Shown: positions 19,115 through 27,791 of the stretch, piece after piece | Layout: the number at the start of each line of letters is the position of its first letter | How positions within the stretch are numbered: the first letter of the stretch is position 1 | Origin: an uncultured Victivallis sp. | GTDB lineage: Bacteria; Verrucomicrobiota; Lentisphaeria; Victivallales; Victivallaceae | Length of the DNA: 64,000 nucleotides | NCBI RefSeq assembly: GCF_944391105.1 | Contig: NZ_CALXSK010000004.1 | Span: 50,213-114,212, forward strand | Direction: 5' to 3' | Notes under the pieces: generated by a model | Told to the model about the DNA's origin: nothing | Database searches by the model: none | What the model saw: the letters and a program-made list of their open reading frames with translations, nothing else | Translations under genes and position numbers: made by a program

Positions 19115-20833
19115 TCAGAACTGCGGCATCGGGAACGCCGCCATGAATTCCTTGACTTCGTTGCCGAGGCTGCGCAATGCGGCCTCATCCTCGCGCATGG
19201 CCACGCCGCGTTCGATGAAGTCGGCGATGCGGACCATCTCCGGCTCCTTGAGCCCGCGGGTCGTGACCGCCGGGGTCCCCACCCGGATGCCGCTCGTGAC
19301 GAACGGTTTCTCCGGATCGAACGGGATCATGTTCTTGTTGCAGGTGATCCGCGCGAGATCGAGCGCGTTCGCCACGGCTTTCCCGGTCGCCTTTTTCGGG
19401 CGCAGGTCGATCAGCATCAGATGGTTGTCGGTGCCGCCCGAGACGATGCGGAATCCGCGGTCCGCAAGCTCCTGCGAGAGTTTTGCGGCATTGAGCTTCA
19501 CCTGGTGCTGATACGCCTTGAATGCCGGAGTGAGCGCTTCGCCGAAGCAGACCGCCTTGGCCGCGATCACATGCTCAAGCGGTCCGCCCTGCATGCCGGG
19601 GAACACTTTCGAGTTGATCGCCTTGATGTACTCCTCGCGGCAGAGGATCAGCCCGCCGCGCGGGCCGCGCAGCGTCTTGTGGGTCGTCGTGGTCACCACG
19701 TCGCAGTAGGGAACGGGATTCGGATGCTCGCCGGCGGCGACGAGTCCGGCGATGTGTGCCATGTCGACGAAGAGTTTCGCACCGACCTTGTCGGCGATCT
19801 CGCGCAGCCGCGCAAAGTCGATGATCCGCGGATAGGCCGACGCCCCCGCGAGGATCATCTTCGGCTTGTTCTCCACGGCGAGGCGCTCGACCTCATCGTA
19901 GTCGATCCGTTCGGTTTCGCGGTCGACGCCGTAGGGTACGATGTTGTAGAGCATTCCCGAGAAATTCAGCGGATGCCCGTGGGTCAGGTGGCCGCCGTGG
20001 TCGAGGCTCATCGCCAGAACCGTGTCGCCGGGGTTGATGAGCGCCATGTAGACCGCCTGGTTCGCACTGGAACCGGAGTGGGGCTGCACGTTCGCGGCTT
20101 CCGCTCCGAAGAGTTTCTTCACACGTTCGATCGCGAGCGACTCCATCTCATCGACGAATTCGCAGCCGTTGTAGTAGCGCTTGCCGGGATACCCCTCGGC
20201 GTATTTGTTGGTCAGCACAGAGCCCTGGGCGGCGCGAACCGCGCAGGAGGCGAAGTTTTCGCTGGCGATGAGTTCGATGCCGTCGGCCTGGCGCTCGGCT
20301 TCGCCGTCGATGATCCGGGCGACTTCGGGGTCGGCCGCGCGCACGGCGGCGATGTCGTCATAGGTGGTCCGCTCGACCTTCACGAGACGGCGGATGTGGC
20401 GTTCGTCGTTGCTGAACGGCGTCGTGAGCCACGCGTCGACGACCTGCTCCATCGCGGCGGCGTCAAGCGTGTCGCCGGGCAGAACGAGCACGTTCGAACA
20501 GTTGTGTTCGCGGCTCTTTTTCGCGACTTCCGCATTGCAGGCGCAGACCGCGCGCACTCCGTGAAAGCGGTTCGCAACCATCCCCATCCCGACGCCGGAA
20601 CGGCAGATCAGAATCGCCGCATCGGCTTCGCCGCGCGCGACCGCCTGCGCCGCCGGGGCGCCGAAATCGGGGTAGTCGTCGTTGCTGTCTGCCACGAACG
20701 GCCCGCAGTCAATGACCGTGCACTTCCGGCTCTCGAGGAAAGCCGAGAGTCCGGCTTTCTGGGCGAATCCGCCGTGGTCGGTTCCGATCGCAATCCGGAG
20801 GGATTTGCCGTACCAGTCGGTGATTTCCATCAT
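19115..20833 (-). CDS. Fused ribose-5-phosphate isomerase B - serine hydroxymethyltransferase
   Basis: One 572-residue reading frame holding two enzymes. Residues about 11-150 are an RpiB/LacA-type sugar-phosphate isomerase: GTDHGGF (Asp19, His20), the catalytic-cysteine loop ICRSGVGMG (Cys77, normally CGTGVG) and [12 protein letters not shown]. Residues about 158-572 are GlyA, which converts serine and tetrahydrofolate to glycine and methylene-[13 protein letters not shown], the lysine in [14 protein letters not shown] (about residue 386) and [14 protein letters not shown]. The start at 20833 has GGAG 8 bases upstream. No stop or frameshift separates the halves. In Firmicutes separate ywlE-ywlF(rpiB)-ywlG-glyA genes occur in this order, and a YwlE-like gene lies directly upstream here, so a fusion of neighbouring genes is the simplest origin. 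Confidence 0.92.
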   Translation of the reverse strand: MMEITDWYGKSLRIAIGTDHGGFAQKAGLSAFLESRKCTVIDCGPFVADSNDDYPDFGAPAAQAVARGEADAAILICRSGVGMGMVANRFHGVRAVCACNAEVAKKSREHNCSNVLVLPGDTLDAAAMEQVVDAWLTTPFSNDERHIRRLVKVERTTYDDIAAVRAADPEVARIIDGEAERQADGIELIASENFASCAVRAAQGSVLTNKYAEGYPGKRYYNGCEFVDEMESLAIERVKKLFGAEAANVQPHSGSSANQAVYMALINPGDTVLAMSLDHGGHLTHGHPLNFSGMLYNIVPYGVDRETERIDYDEVERLAVENKPKMILAGASAYPRIIDFARLREIADKVGAKLFVDMAHIAGLVAAGEHPNPVPYCDVVTTTTHKTLRGPRGGLILCREEYIKAINSKVFPGMQGGPLEHVIAAKAVCFGEALTPAFKAYQHQVKLNAAKLSQELADRGFRIVSGGTDNHLMLIDLRPKKATGKAVANALDLARITCNKNMIPFDPEKPFVTSGIRVGTPAVTTRGLKEPEMVRIADFIERGVAMREDEAALRSLGNEVKEFMAAFPMPQF

Positions 20834-20873
20834 GATGTCTGCTCCTTTAAAAATAAAGAATGATGTTCTCTTT

Positions 20874-21332
20874 TCAATAGCCGGTTTCCCCGGGCCCGTC
20901 ACCCGCGACGGATTGGAAAAGCGCCTCAATTGCGGGGCGCATGGATTCGAAAACTTGCTCATACTGCTCGACGCTCCCGCCGAACGGGTCGGGCACATCG
21001 GCCGTCTCCAGCAGCAGCCGGATCTTTCCGGCTTCGGAGGGGGCGATTTCCGCCATCGCGGCCCGGTGGGAGGCGCTCATCGCCACAAGAAGGTCACACT
21101 CCCGCGCGAGCGCGGGCGTGAAACGCGTCGAACGGAAGTTCGACGAATCGATGCCGTTCGCACTCATGACGGCCGCCGCCTGACGGGAGATTCGATCTCC
21201 GTCCCAGGCGCAGATCCCCGCCGAGCAGGCGTCGATGTCCGGACGGTTCGCACGGCGGCAGAGGTCGTTGAAATAGAGATCCGCCATCGGACTGCGGCAA
21301 CTGTTGCCGGTGCAAACAAACATGATCCGCAT
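20874..21332 (-). CDS. Low-molecular-weight protein (tyrosine or arginine) phosphatase
   Basis: LMW-PTP-fold phosphatase of 152 residues. The N-terminal P-loop [12 protein letters not shown] gives the CX5R(S/T) motif with Cys7, and the general-acid aspartate lies in the C-terminal VPDPFGG. The start at 21332 has AAGGGGG upstream; the longer frame would include that site. CTGNSCRS with its Thr resembles the YwlE arginine-phosphatase type, and the position immediately upstream of RpiB-GlyA matches ywlE in Firmicutes. Tyrosine versus arginine specificity is not proven. Confidence 0.87.
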   Translation of the reverse strand: MRIMFVCTGNSCRSPMADLYFNDLCRRANRPDIDACSAGICAWDGDRISRQAAAVMSANGIDSSNFRSTRFTPALARECDLLVAMSASHRAAMAEIAPSEAGKIRLLLETADVPDPFGGSVEQYEQVFESMRPAIEALFQSVAGDGPGETGY

Positions 21333-21359
21333 CGCGGGCCCCCTTTCGCTGAAAGCCAT

Positions 21360-21388
21360 AATATACACCATGAAAACGGCTTTTTAAA
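21360..21388 (-). promoter_or_regulatory. Putative promoter for the phosphatase / rpiB-glyA / serS / hisC group
   Basis: On the minus strand TTTAAA (21388-21383), a 17-base spacer and TATATT (21365-21360), 28 bases before the phosphatase ATG. It would let this group be transcribed independently of the RND genes upstream. Confidence 0.55.
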
Positions 21389-21432
21389 GTCCCGCCCCCG
21401 GATTATACGGAAAAAATGCGTGACTATCGGTT

Positions 21433-24400
21433 CTATGTCCGGGGGGAGCCGTTCCCAGCATCCCTCCTGCGGAAGAGAAGGGCATAGAGTGCCGGGATCA
21501 GATAAAGTCCGAGCAGTGTCGAGCCGATGATGCCGCCGATCACGGGAACGGCACAGTCCGCGCGCAGTTCTGCGCCGGTCCCCGGAACGAACACCATCGG
21601 CGCCACACCGAGGAGCGCCGCACATCCCGTTACGAGAATCGTCCGGAACGTCTCCTTCGCCGCCAGCTGCATCGCTTCGTCCGGAGGCAGGCCCGCCGCC
21701 CGTTTCCGCCCGGCGCACTCGACGAGCAGATACGCGTCGGCAAGCGCGACGCCCGCGACCATCATGGAGCCGAGCAGCCCGGTTACCGAAAGCGGTATTC
21801 CGGTCAGCCACAACGCCAGGAGCGTGCCGAGGAGCGCCGCAGGCAGCGCCGCCAGAACCGGAAACGGCGCGCGCCACGAGCCCTGAATTGCCGCGAGCAG
21901 CAGATAGAGCAGCAGAATCGCCATTCCGGCGGCATGGCCGATTCCGGAAAACGCCTCGCGCATCTCCCGGATCGCCCCTGTGAACGTCATTCCGTATCCG
22001 GGCGGCAGTTGCGGGACGAGGATTGCCTCCGCGGTGTCAGCAAGAGCGCCGGGAGCGGTTCCCGGAGCCGGGTTCCCGTAGAGCTTCACGACGCGCTGCC
22101 GGTCGCTCCGGTCGATCCGCGCCGGGGCCGCCGACCGTTGCAGTTCCGTGACCGTGCCGAGCCGCAGCGGCTTGCCCTCTTTCGATCGGAACGGCAGTGC
22201 CGGGAGCTGGTTGTATCCGGCACGTTCATCGAGTTTTACCCGGATGTCGAACGTTCGTGAACCGATTTTTCCGCTGCCGGCTTTGAGTCCCTCGATCGAA
22301 CCGCGCAAAAGAGTCCCGATCGAGGAGGAGGATATGCCGAGATTCTGCATGGCCGTGCGTTCGGGGATGACCCGGATTTCCGGTTTGGCAGTCCGGACCG
22401 AACTGTCGATGTCACGTGCGGCGGCATGAGCCTTAAGCGCCTTCACCCCCTGCGACGCGAGTGCTTCGAGGATGTCGAGATCGTTGCCGGAGAGTTCCAG
22501 TTCAAAGGCGGAAAGCGGCTCCTCGAATGGCGTGGAACCCTGGACGGTCACCTGGCAGTCGGTGAGGTCCCGCAGCTCGTGCCGGAACATCTCGCGCATC
22601 TCCCCGGGCGTCGAACCGCGTCCGGCTTCCGGTTTTGCAACGACTGTGATTTCCGCGAGGTTCACTCCTTCCGTGTTCAGGCCTGTGCTCCCCTGAAGCT
22701 GCCCGATCACGGTAGACGTCGCCTCCACTCCAGGCAGTTTCCGCAGACGTTTTTCGATCCGCATCGTCTCCTTCCGTGTGCTTTCAAGGTTGTAGTCGGA
22801 GGGAAATTCCAGCCGGATCTGAAATCCACCGCGATCGCATTCCGGCAGAAACGTCATTCCCAGTCGTTCCGGCAGAAGTACAATTCCTGCGATAAACAGC
22901 GCGAGTCCGAACAATACCGTCCAGCCGCTGTGGCGGCAGACGAATTCCAGCGAGCGGTCGAAGGCGCGTTCGAGACGCCCGGTTTTTTGCATCGTTTCCC
23001 GTTTCCGGTTTCCGTCTGGAGGTGTGGCTGCGAGAATCGGCGTCAAGGTGACATTTACGAGCAGCGACGCGAGCGCCGCCGCTCCGGCCGTAATCGCGAA
23101 CGGCGCCAGATACCGCCCCGCCGGCGCGAGAATCATTGCGATCGGGACGAAGAGTGCGACGATCGACACGGAGGCGACCGTCACCGCCGCCGCTCCGGAG
23201 TGTTCTCCGGTGCGCCTGACAACCGGAATCGAGCACGCCGCCAGCGTTCCAACCGAAATTCCGAGCGCCGGGAGCGTGAACGCATTGAGCGTGTATCCGC
23301 ACAGCTCAAGCACCGGAAGCGACACCACCAGCGATATCGGGATCGATACCGCTGCTGCGAGGGCTTTCCGCACGTCCCGCAGAAAGAGAAACGTCCCCAG
23401 CGCGGCCAGTACGACTCCGAGGCCCATTGTCAGCCACGCGTTTTCGACTGCGGCGCGGATGAAATCTCCCGCGTTGCTCACGCGCACAAGCCTCATTCCG
23501 GATGGAAGCCCGCGATCCCGTTCGAGTTCATCGATTGCGGCATTGACGCTGTCGACGACCCTTACCGTGTTCGCGTCGGTTTTTTTGATGATCTTCAACA
23601 TCACGCCCGGCTCTCCGTCGTAGAAGGCGAGGGTGCGTTTCTCGGCGGACTCCATCGTGATCCGGGCGACATCCCGCAGATAGACGCGCCGTTTCTCGAA
23701 GATGCCGATTTCAAGCGAGCCGATCTCCGCGGGATTTTTGAATTCCGAATCGTAGGTTACGTTCACCTCCTGCCGGTCCTGCCGGATCCGGCCGACCGGG
23801 AGCCGGAGATTCGACTCGCGCAGTTTTGCAAGCACATCATTCACCGTGAGTCCGGCCGCGGTCAGTGCTTCCGTGTCGAGCGTGATCCGGAGTTCGAGCG
23901 GTTCGCCGCCCGCGATCCGCACTTCGGCCACTCCGGACAAGGCGGAGAGTTTCGGCGAGAGCGTCTCGTCCGCATAGTCGTAGAGTTTGTCCAGCGGCTG
24001 GTCTCCGGTCAGCATCAGCGTTGCAACCGGGGCCGCCTCGGGATCGTATTTCGAGATCACCGGCGGTTCGGCTCCGGGAGGAAGTTCCGGGAGAATCCGG
24101 TCGACTCGTTCCCGTACATCCTGCGCCGCGCCGTCGATCGAACGGCCCGGTTCGAATTTGAGTGCGATGCGGCAGACGTTTTCCAGGCAGGCGGTGTTCA
24201 TGGCCGTGACGCCGTCGATGGCGCCGACCGCATCCTCAAGATCTTTCGCCACTTCGCTTTCGATTTCAGCCGGATTCGCCCCGGGATAGACGACCGTGAC
24301 CGTCACGTGCGGGCTCTCCGTTTCCGGAACCGCTTCGATCCCGAGCTTGCTCCAGGCGCTGAGCCCGAACACCACGAGTATGAAAATGCAGCTGCACACC

Positions 24401-24438
24401 GTGACCGGTTTGCGGTTCAATATGCATTCGAGGGACAT
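21433..24438 (-). CDS. RND-superfamily inner-membrane transporter with altered proton-relay residues
   Basis: Resistance-nodulation-division transporter, 1001 residues, twelve membrane segments with two large periplasmic loops. Porter-domain landmarks are GIEAVPETESPHVTV, YPGANPAEIESEVAKDLEDA and FLPECDRGGFQIRLEFP. AcrB-type pumps carry the relay Asp-Asp in helix 4 (VDD) and a lysine in helix 10. Here helix 4 reads GISVGTLAACSI (Gly397-Thr398) and the cytoplasmic linker after it is about 15 residues shorter; helix 10 reads GVALADAYLLVE (Ala900-Asp901). The frame is intact, so this looks like divergence rather than decay. It begins on the base next to the adaptor stop. No outer-membrane factor is adjacent. 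Substrate unknown. Confidence 0.9.
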   Translation of the reverse strand: MSLECILNRKPVTVCSCIFILVVFGLSAWSKLGIEAVPETESPHVTVTVVYPGANPAEIESEVAKDLEDAVGAIDGVTAMNTACLENVCRIALKFEPGRSIDGAAQDVRERVDRILPELPPGAEPPVISKYDPEAAPVATLMLTGDQPLDKLYDYADETLSPKLSALSGVAEVRIAGGEPLELRITLDTEALTAAGLTVNDVLAKLRESNLRLPVGRIRQDRQEVNVTYDSEFKNPAEIGSLEIGIFEKRRVYLRDVARITMESAEKRTLAFYDGEPGVMLKIIKKTDANTVRVVDSVNAAIDELERDRGLPSGMRLVRVSNAGDFIRAAVENAWLTMGLGVVLAALGTFLFLRDVRKALAAAVSIPISLVVSLPVLELCGYTLNAFTLPALGISVGTLAACSIPVVRRTGEHSGAAAVTVASVSIVALFVPIAMILAPAGRYLAPFAITAGAAALASLLVNVTLTPILAATPPDGNRKRETMQKTGRLERAFDRSLEFVCRHSGWTVLFGLALFIAGIVLLPERLGMTFLPECDRGGFQIRLEFPSDYNLESTRKETMRIEKRLRKLPGVEATSTVIGQLQGSTGLNTEGVNLAEITVVAKPEAGRGSTPGEMREMFRHELRDLTDCQVTVQGSTPFEEPLSAFELELSGNDLDILEALASQGVKALKAHAAARDIDSSVRTAKPEIRVIPERTAMQNLGISSSSIGTLLRGSIEGLKAGSGKIGSRTFDIRVKLDERAGYNQLPALPFRSKEGKPLRLGTVTELQRSAAPARIDRSDRQRVVKLYGNPAPGTAPGALADTAEAILVPQLPPGYGMTFTGAIREMREAFSGIGHAAGMAILLLYLLLAAIQGSWRAPFPVLAALPAALLGTLLALWLTGIPLSVTGLLGSMMVAGVALADAYLLVECAGRKRAAGLPPDEAMQLAAKETFRTILVTGCAALLGVAPMVFVPGTGAELRADCAVPVIGGIIGSTLLGLYLIPALYALLFRRRDAGNGSPRT

Positions 24439-25611
24439 CTATTCCGCCTCCTCTTCCGCAGCCGGAACCGCTTCGACCTTTTCTCCTGTTTCGAGGAACG
24501 CCTGCCCCTCAACGACCACCGGCAACCCTTTGAGAACGCCGGGATCGTTCAGCATGGTCCACGCGCCGTCGACGATGCCGGTTTTGACATCGACCGATTC
24601 CGCCCGCCCCTCCCGGACGACGAAGAGACTGCGCCGGTCTCCGCTCCGGTCGAGAATCGCCGAGTTCGGAACCCCGACCCCTTCGACTTTCCGGAGAATG
24701 AGATCCACACGGCAGAGCTGGCCGCTCACGAATCCGGATTTCACCGGCAGATCGACCTTGACTGTGAAGGTGCGCGACAGGGCGTCGATCGCGGGGCTGC
24801 GGAAGCGTACGACTCCGCGGGCCGCCACGGAATTGTCGCGATCATAGATGACCGCTTCCGTTTTGCCCGGGATGATCCGGTCGTAATAGACCGCGCTGAT
24901 CATTGTGACGACCTCAAGCCGGTCCGGATCCTCGATCCGGTAGAGTATCTCTCCGGTATTTACGAACTCGCCCGGATCTTTTTTCTTCGTGACCACTTTG
25001 CCGTCGATCGGGGTGCGGCTCCGGGAGTCGGCGAGGTTTTTCTCCGCGATCTCAAGCTCCGCCTGCGCCTGGCCGACTTTCGCGCGGGCGTAGTTGGTCT
25101 GCGCATCCGCCTTGAGCACCCCCGCTTCGGCCTCGCGCAGACTCAGCAGGGTCCGTTCGTGAGCGTCCTCGGACACGGCCTTCGCCTTGCGGAGCTGTTC
25201 CGATCGGTTGAAGTCGGACTGTGCCTTTTCCGCAACTTTCCGGGCGAGATCGCCGTTGATCTCGGCGATTTTGAGTTCCGCTTCGGCGACGGAAAGTTTA
25301 TGTTTCTGCCCCTTGACATCGTTTTCGAGTTTGACCCGGTCGACCTGGAAGAGCGTGTCGCCTTTTTTGACCATATCTCCCTCGCCCGGTCCCATGAAGT
25401 CGATCGTGCCGGAGACCCGGCTGGAAATTTCGACCTTCTCCTTCGTCTCGACGTTGCCCTGGACCAGGATCTTCTGCACGAACTCCATCTCTTTCGGCTG
25501 CATGACGCCGACTCTGGCGGCCCGGTCGGCGTCGTTATTTTTCGGGGCGCCCCATCCGCCGGCGAACAGAATCATCGCGGCCAGGGCGAAACTCCATTGG
25601 AACTTACGCAT
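24439..25611 (-). CDS. RND efflux periplasmic adaptor (membrane fusion protein)
   Basis: Adaptor that bridges the RND pump and an outer-membrane channel, 390 residues. An N-terminal export signal (MRKFQWSFALAAMILFAGG) has no lipobox cysteine. The order is barrel-sandwich half (QGNVETKEKVEISSRVSGTI, GDMVKKGDTLFQVD), a long alpha-hairpin (about 105-195, rich in Ala/Glu/Lys), the second lipoyl half (SRTPIDGKVVTKKKDPGEFVNTGEILY), then beta-barrel and membrane-proximal domains. The C-terminus is acidic (EEEAE). GAGGAGGGAAAG precedes the ATG. It abuts the pump gene and is first in that transcript. Confidence 0.92.
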   Translation of the reverse strand: MRKFQWSFALAAMILFAGGWGAPKNNDADRAARVGVMQPKEMEFVQKILVQGNVETKEKVEISSRVSGTIDFMGPGEGDMVKKGDTLFQVDRVKLENDVKGQKHKLSVAEAELKIAEINGDLARKVAEKAQSDFNRSEQLRKAKAVSEDAHERTLLSLREAEAGVLKADAQTNYARAKVGQAQAELEIAEKNLADSRSRTPIDGKVVTKKKDPGEFVNTGEILYRIEDPDRLEVVTMISAVYYDRIIPGKTEAVIYDRDNSVAARGVVRFRSPAIDALSRTFTVKVDLPVKSGFVSGQLCRVDLILRKVEGVGVPNSAILDRSGDRRSLFVVREGRAESVDVKTGIVDGAWTMLNDPGVLKGLPVVVEGQAFLETGEKVEAVPAAEEEAE

Positions 25612-25675
25612 CTTTCCCTCCTCATGCGACAGATTCGCCGTCCTTCACTGCTCCGGTATGGACGGTCTTTCTATC

Positions 25676-25703
25676 AGTGTACGGCAAGAAACGGAAAAAT
25701 CAA
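25676..25703 (-). promoter_or_regulatory. Putative promoter of the RND adaptor-pump genes
   Basis: Minus strand TTGATT (25703-25698), a 16-base spacer and TACACT (25681-25676), 65 bases before the adaptor ATG. Moderate match. Confidence 0.45.
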
Positions 25704-25755
25704 GTCGCGACCGGAAAATTTTTGCCGTTATCGCCTTCGGAAATTTTCTTGTCTG

Positions 25756-25783
25756 TTGCGTTTCGCGCGATCCATGCTATATT
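25756..25783 (+). promoter_or_regulatory. Putative promoter of lolC-lolD
   Basis: TTGCGT (25756-25761), a 16-base spacer and TATATT (25778-25783), the recurrent -10 of this genome. Transcription would start about 35 bases before the ATG at 25825. Confidence 0.5.
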
Positions 25784-25824
25784 AGCTCGAAAAAAGAATC
25801 TCAACCGGACGAGGTGTTGACGCA

Positions 25825-27093
25825 ATGCGAACGGAATTGTTTCTGGCCGGACGATATCTGAAGCCCCGGCGAAACGCGGTCTCGCTCATCACGCTGCTTT
25901 CGATTCTCGGAGTTACGCTCGGAGTCGCGGTGCTGATCGTGGTGCTGGCCGTGATGACCGGTTTCACGGATCTCATGAAGGAGAAACTCGTCGAAACCCA
26001 GGCTCACTTTCAGGTGCGTCCCGGTTACGGCGGCGTGATCTACAACCCCGAAGAGGCGATCCGGGCCGTCGAGCAGGCCGGCGGCCGTGCCGCCGCCGTG
26101 ATTCAGTCCCCGGTCATCGTGCAGCGCGGTCGGGGGCTCGATCCGCGCGTGGTTCTGTTCGGAACGAGCGCGGAGGATCTCAAAAAAAACGGCATCTTCC
26201 TGCCGGATACGTTGAAAAAAGGTAAACTCTCCCTCGACAAGGGGGAGATCATCATCAGTACGGACCAGGCGGCGCGCTGGGGCGTCGGCATCGGCGACAA
26301 GATCCTTCTGCACACGCAGCAGCGGCTGACTCAGATGGTCGACTTCAATCCCGACGGCGGCGTGACGCTGAACAAAAACGCCTCCGCCTATCTGCCGGCC
26401 GAATTCGTCGTCACCGGGATTTACAGCGTCGGGAAATATGATTTCGACCGGATGATTCTCTTTGCCGGAATCGACGACGCGGCCGATCTGCTCTCGCTGC
26501 CGTGGGGGAGCGCCACCGCCGTCTTCGGCTGGGGGCCGGACGCGTTCGACCAGAAGAAACTCGTCGAAACCATCCGGGAATCGCTCCCGTTCCTGCGGGT
26601 CGTCACCTGGGAGGAGGAGAATCAGCAGCTGCTCGGCGTTCTCGCGGTCGAGAAGAACATGATGTTCTTTCTGTTGATCTTCATCGTGCTGGTCGCGGCG
26701 TTCAGCATCATGAACACGCTCATCACATCGGTCTATCAGAAAACGCATGAGATCGGGATTTTAAAGGCGCTCGGCGCGAGCGACCGGTGCGTCACGTTCA
26801 TCTTCATCCTCCAGGGATTTTTAATCGGCGTGGTCGGCAGCGTGACCGGGACGCTGACCGGAGTGCTGGTCATCTTCTACCGGAACGACATCATGGCATT
26901 CGCCTCGAAAACCTTTCATATTGAGTTGTTCCCGAAGCAGTTCTACTACTTCGACGGGCTCCCGGCGCACATCGTTGCGACGGATGTACTGATTATCGTC
27001 GGCGCCTCCGTGGTGCTCTGTACGCTGGGGGCGCTGCTCCCGGCGCTGCGCGCCGCGCGGCTCGACCCAGCCAGGGCTTTGCGTTATGAGTGA
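25825..27093 (+). CDS. lolC: Lipoprotein-releasing ABC transporter permease (LolC/LolE family)
   Basis: FtsX-fold permease, 422 residues, extracting mature lipoproteins from the inner membrane for the LolA chaperone. One N-terminal membrane helix (about 18-48, LITLLSILGVTLGVAVLIVVLAVMTGF) is followed by a large periplasmic domain and three C-terminal helices (about 278-305, 328-355, 385-410). The EKTHEIGILKALGA segment, here QKTHEIGILKALGAS, is the family coupling helix. Only one permease gene is present, so a homodimer (LolF-like) may replace the LolC-LolE pair. It overlaps lolD by 8 bases. The many predicted lipoproteins nearby are plausible clients. Confidence 0.92.
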   Translation: MRTELFLAGRYLKPRRNAVSLITLLSILGVTLGVAVLIVVLAVMTGFTDLMKEKLVETQAHFQVRPGYGGVIYNPEEAIRAVEQAGGRAAAVIQSPVIVQRGRGLDPRVVLFGTSAEDLKKNGIFLPDTLKKGKLSLDKGEIIISTDQAARWGVGIGDKILLHTQQRLTQMVDFNPDGGVTLNKNASAYLPAEFVVTGIYSVGKYDFDRMILFAGIDDAADLLSLPWGSATAVFGWGPDAFDQKKLVETIRESLPFLRVVTWEEENQQLLGVLAVEKNMMFFLLIFIVLVAAFSIMNTLITSVYQKTHEIGILKALGASDRCVTFIFILQGFLIGVVGSVTGTLTGVLVIFYRNDIMAFASKTFHIELFPKQFYYFDGLPAHIVATDVLIIVGASVVLCTLGALLPALRAARLDPARALRYE

Positions 27094-27781
27094 AACTGAG
27101 ATGATTGTCGAACTGCGCGGTGTGACGCGTACCTACCAGCTCGGAAAAGAGAAGCTGCCGGTTCTGCGCGGCGTGGACTGGGAGATCCGCCGCGGCGAGT
27201 GGGCCTGCCTGCTCGGCGCCTCCGGCAGCGGCAAGACCACGTTGCTGAATCTGATTGGCGCTCTGGAACGGCCGGACTCCGGAACGATCCGCATCGCCGG
27301 AATCGATGTGTCGAAACTCTCGCGCTCCGCGGCGGCGCAGTTCCGCAACCGCAAGCTCGGGTTCGTTTTTCAGGCGTACCATCTGCTGCCGGAGCTCTCG
27401 GTGCTCGAAAACGTCATGCTGCCGGGGAATCTCGCAGGTTTTTCCCGCTCGAAATCCCGCGCCCGGGCGCTCGAACTGCTGGAAACCGTCGGCCTCGCGG
27501 AACGGATGAAACACCGTCCGTTCGAGCTCTCCGGCGGCGAACAGCAGCGTGCGGCCATCGCGCGCGCGCTGCTGAACGAACCGGAACTGCTGCTCGCGGA
27601 TGAACCGACCGGAAATCTCGACTCCCACACCGGAGAGGCGATTCTCGAACTCTTCCAGGAGCTGCGCAAGCTCCATCCGGAGCGTTCGATCATGATGATT
27701 ACCCACAACCGGGAAATTTCAAAACTCGCCGACCGCACCGGCGAACTCATCGACGGTGTGATGAAAAAAGAAACGGAGTAA
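27086..27781 (+). CDS. lolD: Lipoprotein-releasing ABC transporter ATPase
   Basis: ATPase that powers lipoprotein release, 231 residues. Walker A is GASGSGKTTLLN, the Q-loop region is FVFQAYHLLPELSVLENVMLP (typical of LolD/MacB), the signature is LSGGEQQRAAIARAL and Walker B is LLLADEPTGNLD. Translation starts inside the permease stop region (ATGAGTGA), so the two are coupled. The next gene, 10 bases downstream, is an unrelated MFS transporter. Confidence 0.94.
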   Translation: MSETEMIVELRGVTRTYQLGKEKLPVLRGVDWEIRRGEWACLLGASGSGKTTLLNLIGALERPDSGTIRIAGIDVSKLSRSAAAQFRNRKLGFVFQAYHLLPELSVLENVMLPGNLAGFSRSKSRARALELLETVGLAERMKHRPFELSGGEQQRAAIARALLNEPELLLADEPTGNLDSHTGEAILELFQELRKLHPERSIMMITHNREISKLADRTGELIDGVMKKETE

Positions 27782-27791
27782 CCACCCGAAG

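Noticed and set aside
24439..25611. RND adaptor as a lipoprotein
   Set aside because: The N-terminal signal contains no cysteine at a lipobox position.
22426..25785. Very long open frame on the plus strand antisense to the RND genes
   Set aside because: Its translation is rich in Arg, His and Phe with no family motifs and no plausible start signal; it is the high-GC shadow of the adaptor and pump genes.
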